36,913 nt of DNA. Source: Dehalococcoidia bacterium. GTDB taxonomy: Bacteria; Chloroflexota; Dehalococcoidia; Lucifugimonadales; UBA2985. Below, one piece after another: positions 15,015 to 22,715 of the stretch. Position 1 is the first letter of the stretch. Each line of letters starts with the position of its first letter. The notes under the pieces were generated by a model, which was not told the origin of the DNA, made no database searches, and saw nothing but the letters and a program-made list of their open reading frames with translations. Position numbers and translations under genes: made by a program. Location: NCBI GenBank assembly GCA_015661155.1, contig JACVQK010000003.1:1-36913 (forward strand), in the 5' to 3' direction.

Positions 15015-15240
15015 CATCCCACTAACCCTCACCCCCTGTGTCCCCCTCTCCCTGGGCGAGGGAGAAGGGGAAGGCAGGGCGAGCCCTGCACCCACACTCC
15101 TCAGAGGCACTCATAGCCAGGCTGAATTCAGGGTCTGTGAGATGTGGGTCTGGGCTAAGCCCAGTCTGGGGGACACCCCCAGACCCCCGCCAAAGGGGCT
15201 GCGCCCCTCTGCACTCCCCCTTTTTCAACAGCCCCTTCGC
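15015..15240 (+). repeat. Composite hairpin repeat, copy 4, with another repeat nested inside
   Basis: The left part (15020-15073, TCTCCCTGGGCGAGGGAGA stem) matches copy 2. The right part has CTGGGGGACACCCCCAG, AAAGGGGCTGCGCCCCTCT and TTTTTCAACAGCCCC. Between them, 15074-15172 is a full copy of the GCAGGGC/GAATTCAGGG repeat family, absent from copy 2. Confidence 0.8.
15074..15172 (+). repeat. GCAGGGC hairpin repeat, full copy nested in copy 4
   Basis: Begins GGCAGGGCGAGCCCTGCACC, has TGAATTCAGGGTCTGTGAG in the middle, and ends GTGGGTCTGGGCTAAGCCCA. It is nearly identical to 33009-33110. This is the only copy not starting at a stop codon. Confidence 0.8.
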
Positions 15241-15241
15241 G

Positions 15242-15270
15242 TTGACACCCTGGATGCCCTCTGCTAATCT
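15242..15270 (+). promoter_or_regulatory. Promoter of the NDUFA9-like epimerase gene
   Basis: TTGACA (15242-15247), 17 bp, then TAATCT (15265-15270) with a TGC extension just before it (extended -10). The start point is near 15277, about 23 bases before the ATG. Confidence 0.78.
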
Positions 15271-15299
15271 TCTCGTAGCCGGGGTTCCTGGGGGGTGGC

Positions 15300-16247
15300 A
15301 TGATACTGGTCACGGGCGCCACGGGCTTTGTGGGAAGGAACGTAGTCAAGGCCCTGCGGACTCGGGGGAAAGAGGTGCGCTGCCTGGTGCACACCCCCTC
15401 CAGAGAGAAAGCGGTCACGGATTACCGGGTGGAGGTGGCCTACGGCGGTATCCATGACCCCTCCTCCTTGAGGGAGGCCATGAGGGGTGTGGACACCGTC
15501 GTCCACCTGGTGGCCGTTATCCGGGAGAGAGGCAACCAGAGCTTTGACCTCGTCAACCGAGGGGGCACGGAGCTGGTGCTTCAGGCGGCCAGGGAGGAGG
15601 GTGTCGGGCACTTCGTGCATCTGAGCGCCATTGGCGCCCAGGAGAACCCCGCTTTTCCCTACCTCTACTCCAAGTGGCAGGGGGAGCAGGCGGTGCTCCA
15701 CAGTGGCCTCACCTACACCATCTTCCGTCCCTCCATTCAGTTTGGAGAGGGGGATGAGTTCATAAGCACCCTGGCGGGAGTGGTGAGGGCCTTTCCCCTG
15801 ATCCCCGTGATGGGGTCGGGCAAGACCCGCCTTCAGCCCATATCGGTGGAGGAGGTGGGCGCCCTGGTCTCCCTGGTGGTGGACGACCCCCATTTCCATG
15901 GCAGGATAGTGGAGATCGGCGGCCCGGATTACCTGACCTACGACGAAATAATAGATATAATAGTCAAGACCCTCAAGGTCAAACGGCTGAAGGCCCACCT
16001 GCCCTTATCCCTGGGAAAGGGTATGGTCCGGGTAATGGAGGCCCTGATACCCCAGCCTCCCGCGACCGTCAGCCAGCTGGATATGCTGGCCGTGGACAAC
16101 GTGACGGCCATAGACTCGGTGGAGAAGACCTTCAGGATGAAGCCCAGGTCTCTGGAAGGGAACATAGGGTACATCCGGGGCATGTCTCTATGGGAAGCCT
16201 GGAGAGTCGCCCTGGGATTCATGCCCAGGCGGATACGAGACCACTAG
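15300..16247 (+). CDS. NDUFA9-like NAD(P)-binding atypical SDR epimerase
   Basis: A 315-residue atypical short-chain dehydrogenase. The N-terminus has the dinucleotide motif VTGATGFVGRNVV, then VDTVVHLVAV and VHLSAIGAQ. The YSKWQGE segment (YxxxK-like, YLYSKWQGEQ) is at about residue 120. A C-terminal domain follows with GRIVEIGGPDYLTYDEII. Proteins of this type are annotated as complex I NDUFA9 family or NmrA-like; the real substrate is not known. It has its own strong promoter and a GGGGGG ribosome site. It ends 18 bp before folC and is the first gene of an apparent operon with folC and fabF. Confidence 0.88.
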   Translation: MILVTGATGFVGRNVVKALRTRGKEVRCLVHTPSREKAVTDYRVEVAYGGIHDPSSLREAMRGVDTVVHLVAVIRERGNQSFDLVNRGGTELVLQAAREEGVGHFVHLSAIGAQENPAFPYLYSKWQGEQAVLHSGLTYTIFRPSIQFGEGDEFISTLAGVVRAFPLIPVMGSGKTRLQPISVEEVGALVSLVVDDPHFHGRIVEIGGPDYLTYDEIIDIIVKTLKVKRLKAHLPLSLGKGMVRVMEALIPQPPATVSQLDMLAVDNVTAIDSVEKTFRMKPRSLEGNIGYIRGMSLWEAWRVALGFMPRRIRDH

Positions 16248-16264
16248 GAAGAGGAGGAGGCCCT

Positions 16265-17632
16265 GTGGAGTACAAAGAAGCGGTAGAGCGAATCCTGGGG
16301 CTGGTGGACCACGAGCGGGTAGGAGCTAAGGCGGGCATCCCAGTCCGCTACGACCTGGAGCAGGTAACGGCTTTCCTTGGCTCCCTGGGGAATCCCCACC
16401 TGGGTATTCCCACCGCTCACATCGCGGGGACGAAGGGCAAGGGGAGCACCGCGGCCATGGTGGCCTCGGTGCTGAGCGTCGCGGGATATAACCCAGGGTT
16501 GTACACATCCCCCCATCTGCACACCTTCCGGGAGAGGATACAGGTGGGAGGGGAGCTTATTACGGAGGAGGAGTTCGCCCGTTTGACAGAGTACCTGGAG
16601 CCTTTCAAAGAGGAGTTGGCCCGAAGGGGGCACGGCCGCGTCACCCTCTTCGATTTCCTCACCGTCATGGCTTTTTGCCACTTCAAGGGCCAGGGAGCCC
16701 GGGCCCAGGTGATCGAGGTGGGGTTGGGGGGGCGACTGGACTCCACCAACGTGGTGCAGCCCCTGGTCTGCGGTATCACCTCTCTGGGGCTGGACCACAC
16801 CGAGGTTTTGGGAGATACCCTGGAGAAGATAGCCAGGGAGAAGGCGGGCATCATCAAGCCAGGGATTCCGGTGGTGTGCGCTCCCCAGAAGCCGGAGGCC
16901 ATGGCGGTGGTGCAGGAGGTGTGTGGCCTGCGGGAGAGCCCCCTGACCGTGGTGGGAGCGGATGTGACCTGGGAAGAGGAGAGCTCATCCATGGAGGGCC
17001 AGGCCTTCAGACTGGATACTCCCAGAAGTCACTACCACCTACAGATTCCCCTTCTGGGCGGATACCAATTGGAGAACGCGGCGGTGGCAGTGGGAATGGT
17101 GGAAGCTCTTGTGGAAGGTGGCCTGGACATCGACGCCAGCGCCATAGGAGAGGGCCTCCGCCGGGTGGAGTGGCCTTGCAGACTGGAGGTGCTCCAGAGA
17201 AGTCCCCTGTTGATGGTGGACGGCGCTCACAACCCCCACGCCGCTCACCGCATGGTGGAAGCCGTCAGGGAGATGTTCCCTCACCGTCGCATCCTGCTGA
17301 TGGTCGGCATCGGAGACCACAAGGACCTGGCTGGACTGGTAGCGGAGCTGGCGGTGCTGGCGCCGGCAGCGGTGCTGGCCACCCGCTCGCGCCATCCCAG
17401 GGCAATCCCGCCTCGGCAGATAGCCAGGGCGTTTGGCTCATATGGTGTGGAGGTGCATGCAGTGAATACCGTGTCCCGGGCCCTCCAGATGGCCCAGGAT
17501 ATGGCTAAAGAAGATGACCTGATATTGACCACAGGCTCCCTGTTTGTGGCAGCGGAGGTGCGGGAACTGCTGAAGGGCATTGCCCCGGAGACATACCCCG
17601 TGCTTGAACCCTATCAACGTGTGGGGGGTTGA
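16265..17632 (+). CDS. folC: Folylpolyglutamate synthase / dihydrofolate synthase
   Basis: ATP-dependent ligase adding glutamate to (dihydro)folates, 455 residues. I chose the GTG at 16265 because AGGAAGAGGAGGAGG sits just upstream; a start at 16190 would overlap the preceding gene by 58 bases. The central Mur-ligase domain has the P-loop GTKGKGSTAAMVASVL (about residues 54-69), LYTSPHLHTFRERI, EVGLGGRLDSTNVV and LDHTEVLGDTLEKIAREKAG. The C-terminal domain begins around MVDGAHNPHAA. It ends one base before the fabF ATG. Whether it performs both activities cannot be read from the sequence; no folP is visible. Confidence 0.96.
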   Translation: MEYKEAVERILGLVDHERVGAKAGIPVRYDLEQVTAFLGSLGNPHLGIPTAHIAGTKGKGSTAAMVASVLSVAGYNPGLYTSPHLHTFRERIQVGGELITEEEFARLTEYLEPFKEELARRGHGRVTLFDFLTVMAFCHFKGQGARAQVIEVGLGGRLDSTNVVQPLVCGITSLGLDHTEVLGDTLEKIAREKAGIIKPGIPVVCAPQKPEAMAVVQEVCGLRESPLTVVGADVTWEEESSSMEGQAFRLDTPRSHYHLQIPLLGGYQLENAAVAVGMVEALVEGGLDIDASAIGEGLRRVEWPCRLEVLQRSPLLMVDGAHNPHAAHRMVEAVREMFPHRRILLMVGIGDHKDLAGLVAELAVLAPAAVLATRSRHPRAIPPRQIARAFGSYGVEVHAVNTVSRALQMAQDMAKEDDLILTTGSLFVAAEVRELLKGIAPETYPVLEPYQRVGG

Positions 17633-17633
17633 G

Positions 17634-18881
17634 ATGCCAGATAGAAAGAGGGTTGTAGTCACAGGCATGGGCGCTGTCACGCCCCTGGGAAACTCGGTGA
17701 AGGAGTATTGGGAAGGGCTGGTGGCAGGACGCTCAGGAATAGGTCCCACGACCCTCTGTGATACGACGGATTTTCCGTGCCGCATCGCCGGAGAGGTCAG
17801 GGGGTTCGATCCAGGGCAGTACATCAATCCCAGAGAGACCCGGCGGATGGCCCGCTTCAGCCATCTAGCCGTGGCAGCAGCTTGCATGGCCCTGGAGGAC
17901 TCGGGTTTCAAGTGGGGGCAGGAAGAGGAGGAGAGGGTGGGAGTTGTGCTGGGCAACGGGGTCGGCGGTTTGCCCACCACCGAGGAGGTGTGTGAGGAGA
18001 TGCTCACCAAAGGGGGCATGAAGATAAACCCCTTCTTCGTCCCCATGATGCTGCCCAACATGGCCACCTCGCACATAGCCAGGCTCTTTGGTGCCAAGGG
18101 CTACAACTCCACCGTAATCACCGCCTGTGCCGCATCCACCCAGTCCATCGGCGAGGCCGCCGAGGCGATACGGCGGGGAGCGGCAGATGTGATCCTGACG
18201 GGGGGTATGGAGGCGGGGATAAGTAGGCTGGGCCTGGCGGGTTTCTGCATCCTCAAAGCCCTCAGCACCCGCAACGAGGAGCCCCAGAGAGCCAGTCGCC
18301 CCTTTGACGCCCAGAGGGATGGCTTCGTGCCAGGAGAGGGGGCGGCAATCCTGGTCATAGAGAGCCTGGAGCACGCCCTTGGCCGCAACGCCTCGATCCT
18401 GGCAGAGGTGGCAGGCTATGCGGCATCCTCGGACGCCTTTCACCCTGTGCAGCCCGACGAAACGGGAGAGGGAGCCGCCCGGGCCATGCGCTGGGCCCTG
18501 GCCAACGCCGGCATAAGGCCCGCGGAGGTGGACTACATCAACGCCCACGGCACATCCACTCCCCTCAACGATGCCATAGAGACCATGGCCATCAAGAAGG
18601 TGTTCGGTGAGAGGGCCTACCAAGTGCCCATCAGCTCCACCAAGTCCATGACAGGGCACGCCATGGGGGGAGCGGGGGCTCTGGAGGCGGTGGCCTGTGT
18701 CAAGACCATTCAGGAGGGGGTCATCCACCCCACGATAAACCTGGAGAACCCGGACCCCGCCTGCGACCTGGACTACGTGCCCAATGTGGCAAGGCGTCAG
18801 AGGGTGGACGTGACCCTGTCCAACAGCTTCGGTTTCGGGGGGCAGAACGCCTGCCTGGTGCTCAGGCAGTACGTGGAGTAG
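17634..18881 (+). CDS. fabF: 3-oxoacyl-[ACP] synthase II
   Basis: Elongating condensing enzyme of type II fatty acid synthesis, 415 residues. The start is the ATG at 17634, one base after the folC stop, with GGGGGG as ribosome site; an upstream in-frame ATG would overlap folC. Thiolase-fold motifs are VVVTGMGAVTPLGNS at the N-terminus, the nucleophile Cys165 in TACAAST, His305 in AHGTSTPLND and His342 in TGHAMGGAGALE. The protein ends in SFGFGGQNACLVL, the usual FabF tail. No acpP or fabG is adjacent, so it is an isolated fab gene within a folate-related operon. Confidence 0.96.
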   Translation: MPDRKRVVVTGMGAVTPLGNSVKEYWEGLVAGRSGIGPTTLCDTTDFPCRIAGEVRGFDPGQYINPRETRRMARFSHLAVAAACMALEDSGFKWGQEEEERVGVVLGNGVGGLPTTEEVCEEMLTKGGMKINPFFVPMMLPNMATSHIARLFGAKGYNSTVITACAASTQSIGEAAEAIRRGAADVILTGGMEAGISRLGLAGFCILKALSTRNEEPQRASRPFDAQRDGFVPGEGAAILVIESLEHALGRNASILAEVAGYAASSDAFHPVQPDETGEGAARAMRWALANAGIRPAEVDYINAHGTSTPLNDAIETMAIKKVFGERAYQVPISSTKSMTGHAMGGAGALEAVACVKTIQEGVIHPTINLENPDPACDLDYVPNVARRQRVDVTLSNSFGFGGQNACLVLRQYVE

Positions 18882-18937
18882 AAGGCGCTCCACGCCCACC
18901 CTGGGCCACCCTGTCATTCTAGCATCGTTACCCACAT

Positions 18938-18972
18938 GTCATTCCGAGTGAGTCCCGACCTGTCGGAATGAC
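18938..18972. repeat. Imperfect GTCATTCCGA hairpin
   Basis: GTCATTCCGA and TCGGAATGAC form a 10-base stem around an irregular centre. Together with a GGAATCTAGG/CCTAGATTCC pair (18975-18985 and 19011-19021) and the hairpin at 19018, it makes a nested palindromic block. The 330-bp gap between convergent fabF and selA holds only such repeats. Confidence 0.75.
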
Positions 18973-19017
18973 GAGGAATCTAGGACTCATGCCATTAACA
19001 AGAACGGTAGGCCCTAG

Positions 19018-19050
19018 ATTCCGAATCCCGATTGCATCGGGATTCGGAAT
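19018..19050. repeat. Perfect 15-bp-arm hairpin between fabF and selA
   Basis: Arms ATTCCGAATCCCGAT and its exact complement around a TGC loop. It lies between two convergent genes and could stop transcription from both sides, though no T-run follows. Confidence 0.8.
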
Positions 19051-19090
19051 GACATACAACTATCTGTCACCATGAGCGATTGTGAGCTTT

Positions 19091-19114
19091 TCCTCCCCCG
19101 CACACGGGGGAGGA
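19091..19114. repeat. G/C-rich hairpin (10-bp arms, 4-base loop)
   Basis: TCCTCCCCCG and CGGGGGAGGA around CACA. A REP-type core (CCCTGAGCCCGTCGAAGGGC) follows at 19183-19202, just before the selA stop. Confidence 0.7.
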
Positions 19115-19211
19115 TTGAGGTGAGGGCCTCACCCCCATCCTGACCTTCCCCCCTTGGGGGGAAGGGACAATGACCCACAAGCCCTGAGCCCGTCGAAGGG
19201 CGTGAGCGTAT

Positions 19212-20582
19212 CTAGCTCCCCAACGCCCTCACGATGGCCCTCAGCAGGGCCTCCTCTTCATCGGGCAGCACGGTGCGGGGGTCGATGATGACCCGGTCTT
19301 CCTCTATGCGGGCGATGACGGGCGGCTCCGCCTGCCGCAGGCGGCGGGCCAGGCCCTGGGCACCTCCAGGCAAGCCGTCTGCGGCCAGAGCCACCAGCCA
19401 GGTGGGAAGGGTCTCACCGGGCAGGCTGCCTCCTCCTATGGTGGAGAGGCCGTGAACCACCTGCGCTCCTGCGCCGATACGCCCCTGCCATCCATCGGCC
19501 CTGCCCTTCAGCTCTTCGATAGGCATGGATATCATCCGCCACACAGGGACCTTCTCCAGGGCCTCCCCCTTGAGGTAGTGGAGGAGGGTTGCGCTGAGGG
19601 CGGCCAGGCTCAGCTTGTCGATGCGCACCGCCCTGGCCAGGGGGTGCCGGGCCAGGCGTGACACCGAATCCTTCTTCCCAAGTACGATGCCGGCCTGGGG
19701 GCCTCCCAGGAGCTTGTCCCCTGAGAAGAAGGCCAGGTCTACTCCGGCGGCGATGCTCTCCTGGGCCATAGGCTCGTGGGCCAGGCCGAACCGGGCCGTC
19801 TCCAGGAGGCAGCCGCTGCCCAGGTCGTGAAGGACGGACACCTGGCGGCGGGCCCCCAGCTCCACCATCTCCTCCACGGAGGTGTCATGGGTGAAGCCGG
19901 TAATACGGAAGTTGCTGGTGTGGACTTTGAGGAGAGCGGCGGTGTCCGGGGTGATGGCCCCCTCGTAGTCCGCGGGGTAGGTGCGGTTGGTGGTGCCCAC
20001 CTCCACCAGGACAGCACCACTCTGTCTCAAGACATCGGGGATGCGAAAGCCGCCTCCTATCTCCACGGCCTCTCCTCGGGACACGATGACCCCTCTCTGA
20101 TGGGCCAGGGCAGACAGGCCCAGAAGCACGGCGGAGGCGTTGTTGTTGACCACCAGGGCTGCCTCTGCCCCGGTAAGCTGGCATAGGATGGGCTCTATGT
20201 GGGCCTGCCTGGAACCCCTTCCTCCCTCCTCCAGGTCCATCTCCAGATTGGTGTATCCCCTGGCAGCCTGGAGGGTGGCCTCTACGGCCTCGCGGCTCAG
20301 TGGGGCGCGCCCCAGATTGGTGTGAATGACCACGCCGGTGGCGTTGATGAGGGGTGTGGGCCAGGGCTTCCACAGGGAGGTGGCCCGAGTCACCATGCCT
20401 TCCACCAGGTCATCGAAGGGAGGAGGCTCCTTGCCCTGGGCTATCTCTTGCCGAACCTCCTCCAGGCGTCTCCGCATCAGGTCAAGGACAGGCTCACGAG
20501 AGTAGACACCGATGAGCACACGGATTCGCTCTTCCGAGAGGAGTCTCTCTACACTGGGTATGCCTCGGTAGCTGGTGTCCAT
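19212..20582 (-). CDS. selA: L-seryl-tRNA(Sec) selenium transferase
   Basis: PLP enzyme converting Ser-tRNA(Sec) to Sec-tRNA(Sec) with selenophosphate; 456 residues (E. coli about 463). The ATG at 20582 is preferred: GGAG lies four bases upstream, and a TAGAAT -10 box sits at 20609-20614, so the alternative GTG at 20618 would be upstream of the transcript. Key parts are the N-terminal helical domain (IPSVERLLSEERI), the INATGVVIHTNLGRAPLS motif, VVNNNASAVLL, and FFSGDKLLGGPQAG with the PLP lysine at about residue 290. The C-terminus ends RTVLPDEEEALLRAIVRAL. No selB, selD or tRNA-Sec is in the window. The gene is flanked by repeats on both sides. Confidence 0.96.
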   Translation of the reverse strand: MDTSYRGIPSVERLLSEERIRVLIGVYSREPVLDLMRRRLEEVRQEIAQGKEPPPFDDLVEGMVTRATSLWKPWPTPLINATGVVIHTNLGRAPLSREAVEATLQAARGYTNLEMDLEEGGRGSRQAHIEPILCQLTGAEAALVVNNNASAVLLGLSALAHQRGVIVSRGEAVEIGGGFRIPDVLRQSGAVLVEVGTTNRTYPADYEGAITPDTAALLKVHTSNFRITGFTHDTSVEEMVELGARRQVSVLHDLGSGCLLETARFGLAHEPMAQESIAAGVDLAFFSGDKLLGGPQAGIVLGKKDSVSRLARHPLARAVRIDKLSLAALSATLLHYLKGEALEKVPVWRMISMPIEELKGRADGWQGRIGAGAQVVHGLSTIGGGSLPGETLPTWLVALAADGLPGGAQGLARRLRQAEPPVIARIEEDRVIIDPRTVLPDEEEALLRAIVRALGS

Positions 20583-20608
20583 GGCGCTCCGATTCGGGGG
20601 TCTAGGCC

Positions 20609-20614
20609 ATTCTA
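20609..20614 (-). promoter_or_regulatory. Probable -10 box of selA
   Basis: TAGAAT on the minus strand, 27 bases before the selA ATG. No clear -35 is seen. Confidence 0.45.
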
Positions 20615-20657
20615 GCACACCGCCGTTTCAAAGGCATTATCCAGGCCTGGCAGGGGC

Positions 20658-20848
20658 GGTTCCTTCGATTCTCCAAAGATTGGCTCTTGTCCGCTCATAT
20701 GGTTCGACACCCTTGGTTGTTATTGCAGGTACAGAGAAGGTGCGTCTCATCGTTGGGCAACTTAGGTGCACATTGCTCAATCTCAAGCTGAAAAAGACAT
20801 CACAATGAAGCAAGTGGTCGATTTGGCACCGTAGTCGTCCAACTTATT
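20658..20848 (-). repeat. Y half of the X-Y repeat, left flank of the matrixin island
   Basis: The reverse complement matches 1335-1575 closely (shared runs include CTTGCTTCATTGTGATGTCT and GATTGAGCAATGTGCACCTA), except that it lacks the 51-bp REP insertion. Its inner edge meets the stop codon of the 215-residue gene at 20844. Confidence 0.85.
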
Positions 20849-21491
20849 GACCACCAGACAGAGCTATGGCCTCCCGGACCTCATGGAGGAACAGTTCTTT
20901 AGACATGCCCCGGTATTGCTGGGTCATATCGAATCTACCAGGAGACATCGGTGAGACCTGATCAAGCGCGATGGCGAACTCCCCCTGTGGACCGTTTATA
21001 GCTGTATAGTCGTTACCGTAAGGTGAGTCAACCTCTCTCATGAAGACCATGGCTTCACATCCAACGGGCAATGCAGGGTGCGATCCATCCCACATATGAC
21101 CGATGGTGATTTGAGATTCCTGAAGATCGCCTTTGAGGACCTCGATTACCTGGACCGTACTCACAACATAAACCGGTGGTTGCCGCACCGGAAATGTGGT
21201 TTCTACCGGACCTGTCTGCGCGACAACCGTCCCACGGACAATGATAGGCGACCATGCGACAAGCTCTTGCATGCTACGTGCCCCTGCGTAGTCGCCATAG
21301 GTCCCACCCGGGGCATCCTCAATTAAGGTATCCAAATCCAAACAGCGCTCGCCAGCCGCAAGCTCCTCTTGCGTAAACCCGGTTGCAGAACCCTCCGTGC
21401 CGCCAGAGTTGATAGCGATTACTACTCCTGCAATGCCGAGCACCAGCGCCATTAGGGGGACTACCCGCATGAGAAACAATTTTCTGTCCAT
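20844..21491 (-). CDS. Exported or membrane-anchored protein of unknown function
   Basis: I do not recognise this 215-residue protein. It starts MDRKLFLMRVV, followed by one hydrophobic segment (about residues 9-28, VVPLMALVLGIAGVVIAI) that is either an uncleaved anchor or a signal peptide. The rest looks extracytoplasmic. Around residues 78-130 it has a beta-strand pattern (SPIIVRGTVVAQTGPV, then VYVVSTVQVIEVLKGD). This recalls small secreted proteins where a promoter of expenses is written as V-x-G-x-V strands, but no family is claimed. It is cotranscribed or close to the upstream matrixin gene (49 bp gap), and the two may function together outside the membrane. GC content appears lower than in flanking genes. 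Confidence 0.7.
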   Translation of the reverse strand: MDRKLFLMRVVPLMALVLGIAGVVIAINSGGTEGSATGFTQEELAAGERCLDLDTLIEDAPGGTYGDYAGARSMQELVAWSPIIVRGTVVAQTGPVETTFPVRQPPVYVVSTVQVIEVLKGDLQESQITIGHMWDGSHPALPVGCEAMVFMREVDSPYGNDYTAINGPQGEFAIALDQVSPMSPGRFDMTQQYRGMSKELFLHEVREAIALSGGQ

Positions 21492-21540
21492 CGTCTCTCC
21501 TCTCTGCCTCGTTGCCGTGAGATTTGGTTATCAGGGCAAC

Positions 21541-22176
21541 CTAGTCTGTATGACCGTAAAGCTGACTCCACCCCAAGACATCCACATCACGGCTTTTCAC
21601 CGTTTCGAAGCCATCCCAAGTGTAATGCATAATTGCATCGGTAGATGGGGACACTGTCGAATGGGCGAGACCAAATGAGTGCCCCAGTTCATGGGCTGCC
21701 ACATACTGGCGGTAAGCTGACGGGAAGATGGAATTATCGATTAAGTACTCAATTCGGTGAGAGTTGAGCACAACATCCACCCAGGTGAGGTGAGTGCTAC
21801 TGGTCGAAAGGCAATTTGGATTGCAGCTAACCCAGCCGGATCTCTCATCATAGTCGACGTAGAACACGAACACCTCAATGTCCCCACCGGTCTCAGTCAC
21901 TTCATTGAAGTCAACATAATCCTGAGTTGGTGATGCCCAGTTAGTGAGCGCGTAGCCTACCGGCGTTTCGTAGTCCTCACCGTTCTCATCCCAAAGGGCC
22001 ATACGAAGATTGATGTCGAGAGTTACCGGATTAGAAGAGCGTTCCCAATGCACGTGCCAGTAGTCATTCTGGTTGTCATGGGTCGCACTTACTGTATTCG
22101 TACTGAATAGCAGGAGGACTACTACCGCAACCACCGTCACACAAGGCTTAAACCGGTCCCTAAGAGCTTGAGGCAT
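21541..22176 (-). CDS. Secreted matrixin-type zinc metalloprotease
   Basis: A 211-residue metzincin. The signal peptide is at residues 1-32 (VTVVAVVVLLLFSTNTVSA). The zinc site HELGHSFGLAH is at 162-172 (ligands His162, His166, His172; base Glu163). The Met-turn follows in AIMHY (Met183), as in the matrixin/M10 family. The N-terminal part of the mature chain (VTLDINLRMALWDENGEDYE, then ALTNWASPTQDYVDF) matches the usual pre-catalytic strand and helix. There is no propeptide cysteine switch or C-terminal binding domain, so it is a minimal catalytic unit. The substrate is unknown. It lies in the candidate mobile island. Confidence 0.9.
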   Translation of the reverse strand: MPQALRDRFKPCVTVVAVVVLLLFSTNTVSATHDNQNDYWHVHWERSSNPVTLDINLRMALWDENGEDYETPVGYALTNWASPTQDYVDFNEVTETGGDIEVFVFYVDYDERSGWVSCNPNCLSTSSTHLTWVDVVLNSHRIEYLIDNSIFPSAYRQYVAAHELGHSFGLAHSTVSPSTDAIMHYTWDGFETVKSRDVDVLGWSQLYGHTD

Positions 22177-22308
22177 ACTTCCCTCCTGCCATACATGTGA
22201 TTTTTGTCCGGGGGTCTTGAGCGACGGCTAACCTTGCCTTATAGACCCACGCTCCTCTCATTCGTTTAAAGCCACCAAGGAAACTCCTAATTAGTTGGGG
22301 TTAACTAC

Positions 22309-22336
22309 ACTGTATCACCCCCCCCGACCTTGTCAA
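22309..22336 (-). promoter_or_regulatory. Probable promoter of the matrixin gene
   Basis: On the minus strand TTGACA (22331-22336), 16 bp, then TACAGT (22309-22314). This predicts a leader of about 125 bases before the ATG at 22176. Confidence 0.5.
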
Positions 22337-22454
22337 GCGGAAACTGCCAATTGCAAGTATCAGTTTGGTAATATTATGGTAATCAACTGGTAACACACTG
22401 CGTACATGCGCTACGGTACGGCCATTAGCTGCCAGATTGCGTATGGGAGGGGGT

Positions 22455-22511
22455 AGGGCAACGGTTATGGAAACCGCATTGAAGGGTTTCCACCGTTCAA
22501 TCCCTATGACA
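22455..22511 (-). repeat. X half of the X-Y repeat, right flank of the matrixin island
   Basis: The reverse complement matches 1274-1330 over 57 bases with about four differences, ending at the same TGCCCT. The gap 22177-22715 otherwise holds the matrixin promoter, a REP pair and a TATAAT box; I see no gene. Confidence 0.85.
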
Positions 22512-22538
22512 GGCACACAGCGAGCGGAGAGATAAATT

Positions 22539-22601
22539 CCGCTCACCTTGAGCCTGTCGAAAGGTGAACCGCTCATGGTTCGACAGGCTCACCACGAGCG
22601 G
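22539..22601. repeat. Pair of REP elements in inverted arrangement
   Basis: CCGCTCACCTTGAGCCTGTC is followed by GGTTCGACAGGCTCACCACG and ends in GAGCGG. This gives two opposed copies of the TGAGCCTGTCGAA core. Confidence 0.8.
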
Positions 22602-22670
22602 TTGATTATGACGGCCTATTTCGCAAGTAGGTCTTGGGATAGTTACATGGCTTTGGCGTTGGTGAGCTTG

Positions 22671-22676
22671 TATAAT
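22671..22676 (+). promoter_or_regulatory. Probable -10 box of the site-2 protease operon
   Basis: A perfect TATAAT 40 bases before the chosen ATG; the -35 is weak. It argues against the longer reading frame that starts at 22548, inside a REP element. Confidence 0.5.
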
Positions 22677-22715
22677 GGGGACAGGGGCCAGGCCCACACC
22701 TACGAAGCGTGCACT

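Larger units (their letters stand above)
20658..22511. mobile_element. Candidate mobile island: two exported-protein genes between split repeat halves
   Basis: The Y half (20658-20848) and X half (22455-22511) bracket about 1.6 kb with a secreted matrixin and an exported unknown protein. At 1274-1575 the same halves are adjacent, with only a few bases at the joint. Either this island entered an X-Y repeat, or the 1.3-kb locus is its deletion derivative. The cargo looks visibly less GC-rich than its neighbours. No transposase is present. Confidence 0.55.

Noticed and set aside
20583-20618. GTG start of selA at 20618
   Set aside because: Lies upstream of the likely transcript start; the ATG at 20582 has a better ribosome site.
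22548-22715. N-terminal extension of the site-2 protease
   Set aside because: It starts inside a REP pair and crosses a TATAAT box; homologues begin near MDLLF.
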